NCBI RefSeq assembly: GCF_022698145.1
Contig: NZ_JALDAX010000027.1
Location: forward strand, 1 to 64,000
DNA from: Streptomyces spinosisporus
GTDB taxonomy: Bacteria; Actinomycetota; Actinomycetes; Streptomycetales; Streptomycetaceae
DNA length: 64,000 nt
Direction of reading: 5' to 3'
Of this stretch, positions 25,629 through 34,174 are shown piece after piece (the first letter of the stretch is position 1; each line of letters starts with the position of its first letter). Under the pieces are notes generated by a model that saw only the letters and a program-made list of their open reading frames with translations, ran no database searches and was not told where the DNA came from. The translations under genes were made by a program, and so were the position numbers.

Positions 25629-27164
25629 TCAGGGATCCACCTTTTCCGGAGTCGTTTCGCGGGCGGCCGCGCGGGCGAGGTTGCGGCGGTGCTCCGGATT
25701 GAGGAACCAGTGCCGGGCCGACGCCAGCCACCAGGCCGTCGCGAAGCCGAGGACGACCAGGACGGCGACCGGGGCGTAGTTGAAGCTCTCCCCGGTGACC
25801 GGCGAGACCTGCGGCAGCATGAACAGGATCGTGATGATGCCCACCCAGGTCACCGCGACGATGCCGATCGGCCGGGACCAGCGGCCCAGATGCCACGGCC
25901 CGCGCTCGAAGTCGTCGCCCTTGAGCAGCCGCAGCAGCGTCGGGACGACGTAGGCGATGTAGAGGCCGATCACCGCGACCGAGGTCACGGCCGCGTAGGC
26001 GGTGTAGTTGATCAGATACGGCAGGCCCAGGACCAGCGCGCCCACCGCCGCCAGCCACACCGCCGCCACCGGCGTACGGGTACGCGGGCTCACCGAGTGC
26101 CAGACACGGGAGAACGGCAGGGCGCCGTCACGCGAAAAGGCGTAGATCATGCGGCTGTTGGCCGTCACCGACGCCATCCCGCAGAACAACTGCGCCCCGA
26201 TCACGACCAGCAGGAGCAGCTTCCCGGCCGTCGCCCCCAGCGCGTCCAGCAGGATCTGCGCGGGCGGCGCACCCGTCGGCGACGCCAACTCCCTGTCGTA
26301 GGACTGGATGGCGAAGGTGAAACCGAGCAGCAGGACGAAGCCCGCTATCCACGACGTCCAGATGGACCGCACGATGCCCTTCGGGCCGGCCGTCGACGCG
26401 TCGTGCGTCTCCTCCGTCATATGGGCCGAGGCGTCGTAGCCGGTGAAGGTGTACTGCGCCATCAGCAGACCGAGCAGCACGACGTACACCCCGCTGCCCC
26501 AGCCCGTGTTGTTGACGAACTTCGTGAACACGAACGACGCCGACTGGTGACGGTCGGGCACGAACGCCAGCGCCCCGACGATGACCCCCACACCCAGCAC
26601 GTGCCACCACACGCTCACGCTGTTGAGCAGCGCCACGATCCGCACACCGAACGTGTTCAGCAGCCCGTGCAGCAACAGGATCCCGGCGAAGAGCAGGATC
26701 GTGCGGCCCGGCGTCACCTCGAAGTCGAACTGCAGATTCAGGTACGCCCCCAGGAAGGACGCCGCCCCGAAGTCGATGCCCGCCGTCACCGCCACCTGGC
26801 CCAGCACGTTGAACCAGCCCGTGAACCACGCCCACGCGGCCGCCGACCGCGGCGGCGCCAACCGGTGCGCCCAGAAGTACAGACCCGCCGACGTCGGATA
26901 CGCGGAACAGATCTCGGCCATGGACAGACCGACGAACAGCGTCATCAGGCCTACGGCGACCCAGCCCCAGGTGATCACCGCCGGGCCACCGGTGTTCATG
27001 CCGAACAGATACAGCGTCAGACAGCCCGAGAGGACCGAGATGATCGTGAACGAGACCGCGTAGTTGGAGAACGCCGACATGCGGCGGGCGAGAACCTGGG
27101 TGTAACCGAGCTGGGCCAGCCGCTCTTCGTCAGACAGCCCACTCACCTTGGCGTCATCTGTCAT
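25629..27164 (-). CDS. APC-superfamily amino acid permease
   Basis: This 511-residue membrane protein has about twelve helices. It opens with the APC pattern LARRMSAFSNYAVSFTIISV and GGPAVITWGWVAVG, and carries AEICSAYPTSAGLYFWAH in the early conserved loop. This sub-family includes GABA/choline-type permeases of actinobacteria; the substrate is not certain. The ATG at 27164 (MTDDAKVSG) is preceded by GGGGG; the frame is open to 27269. It follows the DEAD-box helicase gene on the same strand, but a strong hairpin separates them, so it is probably its own transcript. Confidence 0.87.
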   Translation of the reverse strand: MTDDAKVSGLSDEERLAQLGYTQVLARRMSAFSNYAVSFTIISVLSGCLTLYLFGMNTGGPAVITWGWVAVGLMTLFVGLSMAEICSAYPTSAGLYFWAHRLAPPRSAAAWAWFTGWFNVLGQVAVTAGIDFGAASFLGAYLNLQFDFEVTPGRTILLFAGILLLHGLLNTFGVRIVALLNSVSVWWHVLGVGVIVGALAFVPDRHQSASFVFTKFVNNTGWGSGVYVVLLGLLMAQYTFTGYDASAHMTEETHDASTAGPKGIVRSIWTSWIAGFVLLLGFTFAIQSYDRELASPTGAPPAQILLDALGATAGKLLLLVVIGAQLFCGMASVTANSRMIYAFSRDGALPFSRVWHSVSPRTRTPVAAVWLAAVGALVLGLPYLINYTAYAAVTSVAVIGLYIAYVVPTLLRLLKGDDFERGPWHLGRWSRPIGIVAVTWVGIITILFMLPQVSPVTGESFNYAPVAVLVVLGFATAWWLASARHWFLNPEHRRNLARAAARETTPEKVDP

Positions 27165-27285
27165 GCCCCCAGCGATTCCCTCGCCGTCGTCGTGACATGC
27201 GCCACACAGGAGGGGCGTTGGCCAAAAGTTATCGCCGACATCTGAACGACACAGGCGCCCTGACGCCACAGACCGCCGAACGACA

Positions 27286-27319
27286 CAGGGCCCGTACGGC
27301 CGAAGCCGTACGGGCCCTG
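27286..27319. terminator. Strong terminator hairpin after the DEAD-box gene
   Basis: CAGGGCCCGTACGGC, loop CGAA, GCCGTACGGGCCCTG: a perfect 15-bp stem with a stable tetraloop, 26 bases beyond the helicase stop. Confidence 0.85.
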
Positions 27320-27344
27320 CTTCACGTCAACCCGACGTCAGCCG

Positions 27345-29423
27345 TCAGCCGTTGCGCTTCCAGCGCGGCTTGTCGTCACGGCGCCCGAACGAACCGGCAC
27401 CGCGGTGGTCGTCACGACGGCCGTACGGCCGGTCGTGGCCACCCGAGCGGAAACCCGGACGGTCGTCACGGCGGTCACGGTTGAAGGGACGGTCACTGCC
27501 ACGGTGGCCGCCACGCTCGTCACGACGCTCGAACGAACGCCCGGAAGGACGGTCGTCACGGCGGAAGCCGCCACGGTCGTTGTCCCGACGGTCGCGGTTG
27601 AAGCCACCGCGGTCGTCACGGCGGTCGAAGGAACGGCCACCGCGGTCGTTGTCGCGACGGTCGTCCCGACGGAACCCGCCGCGGTCGTTGTCACGACGCT
27701 CGAACCCACGGTCACGGTCACGGTCGCGGTTGAAGCCACCGCGGTCGTCACGACGGTCGAAGGAACGGCCACCGCGGTCGTTGTCCCGGCGGAAGCCACC
27801 ACGATCGTTGTCGCGACGGTCAAAGGAACGGCCGCCCCGGTCGTTGTCCCGACGGTCATCCCGACGGAACCCGCCACGATCCCCGTCCCGGCGCTCACGA
27901 CGCTCGTACGACGGACGCTCGTACGACGACGGAGCCGGCGCCCTGTCGACGTCCTGCGCCGCCGCCTGCTCCGGCACCGACACCTCGGCCGCCTCCGCGA
28001 CCGCGGCCTGCGCCTCGGCCACCGCGACCTGCGGGTCCTCCCCGCGCTCACGCGCCACCTGCGCGACCAGACGGTCGGCCTCACCGCGCAGCTCGGCCGC
28101 ACGCCGCTGCGCCCGCTCCAGCTGCTTGGTCAGGTGCGAGACCTCACGCTCGGCCTGCTGCGCCGCATTGCCCGCGGACTCCGCCTGGACCTCGGTCATC
28201 GAACGCGCACCGGTGATCTCGGCGACCTCCGGATCGAAGGCCGTACCCGAGTTGATGATGTGCCGCCCGGCATCGACGCCCGCGTCCTCCATCAACCGGA
28301 AGATCTGGCGGCGCTGATGCGGCAGCGACAGCGAGACGACCGTGCCGGTACGGCCCGCACGAGCGGTACGGCCGGCCCGGTGCAGATAGTCCTTGTGGTC
28401 ACCCGCCGGGTCGACGTTCAGCACCAGGTCGATACCGTCGACGTGGATACCGCGAGCCGCCACGTCCGTCGCCACCAGGCAGTTGACGTACCCGTCCTTG
28501 AAGTCCGCCAGCGTCCGCGTACGCGCGCCCTGCGTCATACCGCCGTGCAGCGCGTCCGCCTTCACACCCGCGTCACGCAACTGCTCGGCAACCCGGTCGG
28601 CACCCAGCTGCGTACGGACGAAAATGATCGTGCGGCCCTTGCGGGACGCGATGGCCGCGGTGACCGGCGCCTTGTCCTTCGGCTTCACGATCAGGATGTG
28701 GTGCGACATGGTCGTCACCGCACCCTGAGCCGCATCCACCTCATGACTGACCGGGTCCTTCAGGTAGCGGTCGACGAGCGTCTTGATCTCGTTCTCCATC
28801 GTGGCGGAGAACAGCATCCGCTGACCACCGGCCGGCACCTGGTCGAGCAGCTCCGTCACCTCGGGCAGGAAGCCCAGGTCGGACATCTGGTCGGCCTCGT
28901 CGAGGACGGCGATCTGCACGTTCTCGAGGGAGCAGGCGCCACGGTTGATGATGTCGCGCAGCCGGCCCGGAGTCGCGACGAGGATGTCGACGCCACGCTC
29001 CAGGGCGTAGATCTGGTTGCCCATCGACGTACCGCCGCAGACGACCTTCATCTTCAGGCCCAGGACGTCGCCGTACGGCTGCAGGGCGTCCGCCACCTGC
29101 ATGGCGAGCTCACGCGTCGGCGTGAGGATCACGGCGCGCGGCTTGTGCTTCTCGGTGCGACCCCCGGCGAGCGTCGCCAGCGTAGGCAGACCGAAGGAAA
29201 GAGTCTTGCCGGAGCCCGTACGGCCACGGCCCAGGATGTCCTTGCCGGCCAGGGCGTCCGGGATGGTCGCGGCCTGGATCGGGAAGGGGGTGGTCACGCC
29301 GTTCTGGGCGAGCTTGCGCACCACGCCCTCGGGGAGACCGAGGTCCGCGAACGTGACCTCGACAGCGTCCTCGGTGCCCTCGTTCTCGGGCACGACGACG
29401 TGATCAGTACTGGAAATGGACAT
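27345..29423 (-). CDS. DEAD-box ATP-dependent RNA helicase with repetitive Arg/Asp/Gly tail
   Basis: This 692-residue helicase has all the main DEAD-box motifs: the FPIQ Q-motif, GRTGSGKT (I), PTRELA (Ia), TPGRL, DEAD (II), SAT (III), ARGIHVDGIDLV and HRAGRTARAG (VI). Residues about 415-490 form a charged helical segment. The last 190 or so are repeats around RRDDRGGF and DRGGRSFDRRD, a disordered RNA-binding tail like the RGG tails of cold-shock helicases. It probably unwinds structured mRNA or rRNA during ribosome assembly or cold adaptation (SCO4096-type). The ATG at 29423 begins MSISSTDHVV. The tail DNA is itself repetitive and creates long false reading frames on both strands. Confidence 0.93.
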   Translation of the reverse strand: MSISSTDHVVVPENEGTEDAVEVTFADLGLPEGVVRKLAQNGVTTPFPIQAATIPDALAGKDILGRGRTGSGKTLSFGLPTLATLAGGRTEKHKPRAVILTPTRELAMQVADALQPYGDVLGLKMKVVCGGTSMGNQIYALERGVDILVATPGRLRDIINRGACSLENVQIAVLDEADQMSDLGFLPEVTELLDQVPAGGQRMLFSATMENEIKTLVDRYLKDPVSHEVDAAQGAVTTMSHHILIVKPKDKAPVTAAIASRKGRTIIFVRTQLGADRVAEQLRDAGVKADALHGGMTQGARTRTLADFKDGYVNCLVATDVAARGIHVDGIDLVLNVDPAGDHKDYLHRAGRTARAGRTGTVVSLSLPHQRRQIFRLMEDAGVDAGRHIINSGTAFDPEVAEITGARSMTEVQAESAGNAAQQAEREVSHLTKQLERAQRRAAELRGEADRLVAQVARERGEDPQVAVAEAQAAVAEAAEVSVPEQAAAQDVDRAPAPSSYERPSYERRERRDGDRGGFRRDDRRDNDRGGRSFDRRDNDRGGFRRDNDRGGRSFDRRDDRGGFNRDRDRDRGFERRDNDRGGFRRDDRRDNDRGGRSFDRRDDRGGFNRDRRDNDRGGFRRDDRPSGRSFERRDERGGHRGSDRPFNRDRRDDRPGFRSGGHDRPYGRRDDHRGAGSFGRRDDKPRWKRNG

Positions 29424-29668
29424 GCGTAAGCGAAACCTTCCGGAGTCTCGTCGGCACGCGCCCGTCAACTCCGTGATTCGCTCACAACCGCCTCAATGCG
29501 GTCCGCCACGGCAAGGGAGAGTACGCGCCACACGGCGCGCTCTGCAGTGGCGCCGGGCAAATGGGATCAAACGATCTACCACCATACGCACCCCCCACCC
29601 CCGAAGGCAAACCGAGCCCTGTAGACGTACATCACACCTCACAGGGCGTACGACACCCACCCGCACCC

Positions 29669-30187
29669 CTACGCAGGCGCCCCCGCCGCAGGCGCCGGCT
29701 CCCGCTCCGCCAACTGCGGCACCGTCTCCTGATGCGCCGACGACGACGGCTCGGCCACCGTCGGCTCCGGCGACGCCGACGCCGGCGGCTCACTCGGCGT
29801 CGCCGGCGGATCCACCGGACGCGACGGAGTCGACGTCACCCTGCTCGACGCGGACGCCCCCGGCTTCCCCGGCCTGCCCGGCCCACCCGTCGCCGGAGCC
29901 GACCGGTCCGCCCCCGCCGACGGCGACACCGAAGGCGACGCGGACTCCCCGCCCTTCCCCCTCCCCTCACCGCCACCATGCTTGCCGTCCAGGGCCACCT
30001 CGCCCCCCGCACCCCGGCCGGACACCCCCGACCCACCATCCGGCGCCTCACCACCATGCCGCTCAGCCGACCGCGACGGCCGGGCACTCCCCCCGCCCCC
30101 GTCCTCACCCACACTCATACAGCCGGCAGCAGCAGCGACGGCCATGACCGTGGCGGCCAGACGAACAGATACGTACATGGGGCGCAC
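29669..30187 (-). CDS. Small lipoprotein with Pro/Ser/Ala-rich disordered chain
   Basis: This 172-residue product starts with VRPMYVSVRLAATVMAVAAA and the lipobox AAAGC (lipid on Cys about 24). The remainder is low complexity, rich in Gly, Pro and Ser, with no recognisable fold. It would be attached to the outer face of the membrane. GTG 30187 is supported by GGAGGTGG 6 bases upstream. It lies downstream of the zincin gene on the same strand, with a gap of about 110 bases. Function unknown. Confidence 0.65.
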   Translation of the reverse strand: MRPMYVSVRLAATVMAVAAAAGCMSVGEDGGGGSARPSRSAERHGGEAPDGGSGVSGRGAGGEVALDGKHGGGEGRGKGGESASPSVSPSAGADRSAPATGGPGRPGKPGASASSRVTSTPSRPVDPPATPSEPPASASPEPTVAEPSSSAHQETVPQLAEREPAPAAGAPA

Positions 30188-30298
30188 GGAAAGCCACCTC
30201 CGAGGTGGGAACAGGAGTCGACGTGCCCAACTCCCGCCGCCCACAAGAAGACACGCGCCCCGCACATCCGCGACCGGAGCGCGCAACCACCCGCCCGG

Positions 30299-30649
30299 TC
30301 ACCCATAACCAAGAGCATGCAGACGCGCATCGTCGATACCGAAGTGATGCGCGATCTCATGCACCACGGTCACCTCCGTCTCCGCGACCACGTCCTCCCG
30401 CGACGTGCACATCCTCAACGTCGGACCCCGATAGACCGTGATCCGATCCGGCAGCACACCCGCATACCACTCACCCCGGTCCGTCAACGGAGTGCCCTCG
30501 TACAACCCGAGCAGCTCAGGATCGTCAGCAGGCGGCTCGTCCTCCACGAACACCGCCACGTTGTCCATCAACCGCGTCAACTCCGGCGGAATCCGGTCCA
30601 ACGCCTCGGCGACCAGCTCCTCGAACTCCTCGCGCGTCATCTCCAGCAC
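30299..30649 (-). CDS. Small zincin-like metallopeptidase-family protein
   Basis: The product has 116 residues (from GTG 30649, VLEMTREEFEELV). It ends with the metal-binding sequence VVHEIAHHFGIDDARL, an HExxHxxGxxD zincin motif. This short actinobacterial family (related to DUF1025 proteins) has the fold of a metallopeptidase, but its substrate is unknown. An upstream in-frame GTG at 30667 is possible. It is divergent from the metallophosphoesterase with 85 bases between them. Confidence 0.78.
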   Translation of the reverse strand: MLEMTREEFEELVAEALDRIPPELTRLMDNVAVFVEDEPPADDPELLGLYEGTPLTDRGEWYAGVLPDRITVYRGPTLRMCTSREDVVAETEVTVVHEIAHHFGIDDARLHALGYG

Positions 30650-30734
30650 ACGCCCATTGTCAGCCACCGACAGCCCGCACGAGAGTCATGGGCCCACCCG
30701 CATATCCACACCCGCACCTGGGCATACGGGATCA

Positions 30735-32294
30735 ATGGCCCGCGTCCCCGCCGCCGTGACCGCACTCAACCGGATCCGAAGGACACCCCGCGCCCTCATC
30801 CGGCACCGCCGCAACCGCAACCGCCCCCAGCCGGCCCTCGAACTCACCCCGCAACAGCCACCCTGGCTCCGCGCCCTGAGCCTCATCACCGTAGTCCTCC
30901 TCGGCGCCTGGCTCGGCCTGCTGATCGTCGGCAACGTCCGCGTACCCGTCGGCCCCGTCAACACCACCATGACCCTGCGGCCCTCCCTCACCGGCGGCAC
31001 AAAGATCAACGTCTCACCACTCGGCGCCCTCAAACTCAACAGCCACCACGCACCCGTACGCCTCGACGTCAACGTCGACCAACTCGACCCCGCGCGCGCC
31101 CAAGCCCTCGTCGACCACCCCGAACGCCTCACCGGACTCCAGGACGAAGTCGCACACGACGTCGAACACGGCACCCTCGACCTCGCCGTACGCTCCTGCA
31201 TCGCCGTCGTCTCCGGCGCCACAGCCCTCAGCCTCGCCATCCACCGCCGACCCCGCCGCGCCCTCGCCGCCGGCGGCACCGCCCTCGCCCTCCTCATCGC
31301 CTCCGGCGCCACCGCCTGGGCCACCTGGAACCCCGAATCCGTCCTCGAACCCAAATACTCCGGACTGCTCTCCTCCGCACCCTCCCTCGTCGGCAACGCC
31401 CGCAGCATCGTCACCGAATTCGACGTCTACCAAAAGGAACTGGCACGCCTGGTCACCAACGTGACCAAGCTCTACGACGTCACCTCCACCCTCCCCGCCT
31501 ACCAGCCCGACCCCTCCACCGTGCGCGTCCTGCACGTCTCCGACATCCACCTCAACCCCGCAAGCTGGAAGATCATCGCGTCGCTCGTTGACCAGTACAA
31601 AGTGAACGTGATCGTCGACACCGGCGACACCATGGACCACGGCACAGCCGCCGAGAACGGCTTCCTGGACCCCATCAAGGACCTCGGAGCGCCCTACGTC
31701 TGGGTCCGCGGCAACCACGACTCCCGGGTCACCCAGAAATACCTGCAAAACATGAAGAACGTGCACGTCCTCGACGACGGACGCGCCGAAACCGTCGCCG
31801 GACTGCGCTTCGCCGGCATCGGCGACCCACAGTTCACCCCCGACCGCTCCAACGCACCAGGAGCCGACCAGTCCGAACAACTGGCGGGCGACCGGCTCGC
31901 CTCGGCCCTGCGCGACCAGACGAACGCCGGCACACCCGTCGACGTCGCCATGGTCCACGAACCCTCCGCCGCCCGCGAGGTCGACGGCGACGTACCCCTG
32001 GTCCTCTGCGGCCACCTGCACCACGAAGGGGACGAGATCCTCAAGTACGGAACCCGGCTGCGCATGGAGGGATCCACCGGCGGCAGCGGACTGCGCGCAC
32101 TGGAGCACAAGTACCCGGCACCGATCGAGGCCTCGATCCTCTACTTCGACCGCGACACCCGGCTCCTCCAGGCCTGGGACGCGATCAAGCTCGGCGGCCT
32201 GGGCGAGACGACGGCCGAGGTCACCCGCCACCTGCCGAAGGAGAACCAACCGGGCGCCACACCCGCCGCCTCCACCTCCCCCTCGACCCCGTAA
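30735..32294 (+). CDS. Membrane-anchored metallophosphoesterase
   Basis: This 519-residue protein has a membrane segment near 55-75 (LITVVLLGAWLGLLIVGNV), two more hydrophobic stretches at about 155-200, and a C-terminal calcineurin-like phosphoesterase domain. The domain contains HVSDIHLN, DTGDTMDHG, GNHDS, VAMVHEP and GHLHHEG, which together provide the two-metal site. The catalytic domain is probably outside or peripheral to the membrane. The ATG at 30735 (MARVPAAVTALNRIRR) is chosen over the long upstream open frame. The substrate is unknown; UDP-DAG hydrolases and nucleotide phosphodiesterases share the fold. Confidence 0.85.
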   Translation: MARVPAAVTALNRIRRTPRALIRHRRNRNRPQPALELTPQQPPWLRALSLITVVLLGAWLGLLIVGNVRVPVGPVNTTMTLRPSLTGGTKINVSPLGALKLNSHHAPVRLDVNVDQLDPARAQALVDHPERLTGLQDEVAHDVEHGTLDLAVRSCIAVVSGATALSLAIHRRPRRALAAGGTALALLIASGATAWATWNPESVLEPKYSGLLSSAPSLVGNARSIVTEFDVYQKELARLVTNVTKLYDVTSTLPAYQPDPSTVRVLHVSDIHLNPASWKIIASLVDQYKVNVIVDTGDTMDHGTAAENGFLDPIKDLGAPYVWVRGNHDSRVTQKYLQNMKNVHVLDDGRAETVAGLRFAGIGDPQFTPDRSNAPGADQSEQLAGDRLASALRDQTNAGTPVDVAMVHEPSAAREVDGDVPLVLCGHLHHEGDEILKYGTRLRMEGSTGGSGLRALEHKYPAPIEASILYFDRDTRLLQAWDAIKLGGLGETTAEVTRHLPKENQPGATPAASTSPSTP

Positions 32295-32300
32295 ACCGTT

Positions 32301-32330
32301 TTGGCGATACCTCCCGCCATCCCATATGCT
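32301..32330 (+). promoter_or_regulatory. Promoter of the tRNA-Glu/Asp/Phe cluster
   Basis: TTGGCG (32301-32306), an 18-base spacer and TATGCT (32325-32330), 45 bases before tRNA-Glu. Confidence 0.5.
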
Positions 32331-32374
32331 TCTCACGTCCCCGACGCGCTGAGAGGCGCCCAGGCGGGCCGATA

Positions 32375-32447
32375 GCCCTCATCGTCTAGCGGCCTAGGAC
32401 GCCGCCCTTTCAAGGCGGTAGCACGGGTTCGAATCCCGTTGGGGGCA
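32375..32447 (+). tRNA. tRNA-Glu (UUC)
   Basis: A 73-base cloverleaf, anticodon UUC, acceptor GCCCUCA/UGGGGGC, T-loop TTCGAAT. First of three tRNAs in one cluster. Confidence 0.95.
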
Positions 32448-32485
32448 CGCAACACCGTGTGCGACACTGTCGTACGCAACAGCTT

Positions 32486-32560
32486 GGTCCTGTGGAGCAG
32501 TTTGGAGTGCTCGCCACCCTGTCAAGGTGGAGGCCGCGGGTTCAAATCCCGTCAGGACCG
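32486..32560 (+). tRNA. tRNA-Asp (GUC), copy 1
   Basis: A 75-base gene, anticodon GUC, acceptor GGUCCUG/CAGGACC with discriminator G73. Identical to the copy at 38222-38296. Confidence 0.95.
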
Positions 32561-32584
32561 CAGAGATCTTCTCGAAGATCTCAT

Positions 32585-32658
32585 GGCTGGGTAGCTCAGT
32601 TGGTACGAGCGATCGCCTGAAAAGCGATAGGTCGCCGGTTCGACCCCGGCCCCAGCCA
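32585..32658 (+). tRNA. tRNA-Phe (GAA)
   Basis: A 74-base gene, anticodon GAA in the loop CUGAAAA, acceptor GGCUGGG/CCCAGCC. Last of the cluster. Confidence 0.95.
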
Positions 32659-32663
32659 CAGCA

Positions 32664-32691
32664 AAGGCCCCGATCCCCGGATCGGGGCCTT
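32664..32691 (+). terminator. Terminator of the tRNA cluster
   Basis: AAGGCCCCGATCC, loop CC, GGATCGGGGCCTT: a 13-bp stem directly after tRNA-Phe. Confidence 0.85.
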
Positions 32692-32693
32692 GT

Positions 32694-32715
32694 TGTATCT
32701 ACGTTGTATCTACGC
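32694..32715. repeat. 11-base direct repeat beside the tnpB 3' end
   Basis: Two adjoining copies of TTGTATCTACG lie between the tRNA terminator and the end of tnpB. This could mark the right end of the insertion or an old recombination scar. Confidence 0.6.
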
Positions 32716-33996
32716 CCTGCGCATCATCGCTCCATGTACGAGCGTCCGCGTCCGCTGCCGGTCAGACACCCCGGCTTGCAGCTCGCCCTCGCCGATGGCT
32801 TCGGCGGAACGGCGCATCCAGCCCTGGACGACGAGCGTCAGGGCAGGGACCTGTGACTCGGCCCCGCAGACCCACACCCACCAGCCGCGGCGGCCGATGA
32901 CGTGGGACGCATTCAGGTCGGCGTGCTCAACGAAGCCGCAGGACCTGCACGCGAACACGGCCTGGGAGGGCCGGTTCCGCCTGTCGATGTGGTGGCACTG
33001 GGAGCATTCCTGGCTGGTGTACGCCGGGCTGACGTGCACCAGGGGGACGCCGGCCTTGCGTGCCTTGTAGGCGATGAAGGAGCCGAGCTGCCCGAAGGCC
33101 CAGGAGTTCATCGTGACGCGTTGGGGCTTCTTCAGCCGGGCCCGTTCGCGGATGCCGCTCAGGTCTTCGAGGGCGATTCCGCGACCGGTGCGTTGTGCCT
33201 CCGTCACGATGTGCTTGCTGATCTTGTGGTTGATGTCGCGGGTGCGCCGGGCCTGCTTGCCTGCGTGGCGTTTGGCTCGTCGTTTGGCGGAGCGGGTCTT
33301 CTTCTTGGCGAGGCGGCGGTACAGGCGGCGGTCGTTTTCGCGGGTGCGGTTGATTTTTCGGCCGCTGTGGCGCCTGCCGGTCGAGGTGGTGGCGATGTTC
33401 TCGATGCCGAGGTCGACGCCGATGAAGTCGTGTGGGGCCAGGTTCTGTGGGGGTTCGGGGACGTCGATGGTGGCGAGCAGGTACCACTGGCCGTTGTGGT
33501 GGAGCAGGTCGGATTGGCCCTGGCGTCGGTGGGCGAGGAGGAGCAGTTGGTCTTCCTGGCCGGTGTAGGGGATGCGTTTCATGCGGCCGTGGATGGTCCA
33601 GATGGATACGGTTCGCTGCTCGGTCTGCCAGGAGAACATGCGGTCGTCGTAGGGCTGGGCGGCGTCCGGGCGGAAGGTGATGGGTTTGCTGGTGGCTCGA
33701 GTGTGGCGTTTGGTGCCGGGTCGGCCGAGGTGGCCGGCTTTGAGGCTGCCGCGTAGTGAGGCGTATGCGTTGCAGGCCTTCTTGATGGCGAGTTGGGCGG
33801 CTTGGGCGCCGAGGCTGAAGCGTTCCTTGATCTGGGTGTAGATCTGTGTGCGGAGTTCGCGGTTCTGTTTGATGCCGGTGGTGAAGGCGTGTCGGGATGC
33901 GTGGTTGGCGGCTTCGTTGCAGGTGTGCAGGGTCGCCTGGAGGGCCGATGCCTGGTGGGGTGTCGGCAGGAGTTTCACGCGGATGACGAGCTTCAC
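32710..33996 (-). CDS. tnpB: TnpB-type RNA-guided endonuclease of an IS605/IS607-like element, without TnpA
   Basis: This 428-residue TnpB has the RuvC residues D (IGVDLGIENIATTS), E (IALEDLSGIRER) and D (HADLNASHVIGRR). It also has a four-cysteine zinc ribbon (CSQCHHID...CRSC) and the N-terminal helix-turn-helix region. Such proteins are RNA-guided nucleases using an omega RNA from the element's right end. Here the right end would lie near 32690-32850, and the guide would come from the flanking tRNA-Phe terminator side. The last 60 or so residues run past the usual end into likely right-end sequence. No TnpA transposase is present, so the element is probably not self-mobile. The GTG at 33996 starts MKLVIRVKL. 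Confidence 0.88.
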   Translation of the reverse strand: MKLVIRVKLLPTPHQASALQATLHTCNEAANHASRHAFTTGIKQNRELRTQIYTQIKERFSLGAQAAQLAIKKACNAYASLRGSLKAGHLGRPGTKRHTRATSKPITFRPDAAQPYDDRMFSWQTEQRTVSIWTIHGRMKRIPYTGQEDQLLLLAHRRQGQSDLLHHNGQWYLLATIDVPEPPQNLAPHDFIGVDLGIENIATTSTGRRHSGRKINRTRENDRRLYRRLAKKKTRSAKRRAKRHAGKQARRTRDINHKISKHIVTEAQRTGRGIALEDLSGIRERARLKKPQRVTMNSWAFGQLGSFIAYKARKAGVPLVHVSPAYTSQECSQCHHIDRRNRPSQAVFACRSCGFVEHADLNASHVIGRRGWWVWVCGAESQVPALTLVVQGWMRRSAEAIGEGELQAGVSDRQRTRTLVHGAMMRRA

Positions 33997-34045
33997 GTAC
34001 GAAAATCTAGATCTTGGGGTGGGTTCGGTCTGGCGATCGGCTTTC

Positions 34046-34065
34046 GATCACCTCTTCGAGTGATC
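34046..34065. repeat. Inverted repeat upstream of tnpB
   Basis: GATCAC and GTGATC flank CTCTTCGA between tnpB and the hrpA start. It could be the left-end hairpin of the element or an operator of hrpA. Confidence 0.35.
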
Positions 34066-34174
34066 ATTCGTACGTACGGTCGAGGTGTGCTCGTGTCTGC
34101 GGTGGCGCTGTCCGGGGCGGGCCGTGGGAAATCGTTCGCCAGGGATTTCCTGGAGGTGAGATCCTGGATCGCGT

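Noticed and set aside
27405..29429. Plus-strand frame rich in Thr/Val opposite the DEAD-box gene
   Set aside because: Created by the repetitive helicase tail; no start signal and no domain.
32694..32715. Attachment site of an integrase-borne element
   Set aside because: No integrase gene and no second copy of a tRNA-Phe 3' end is visible in the window.
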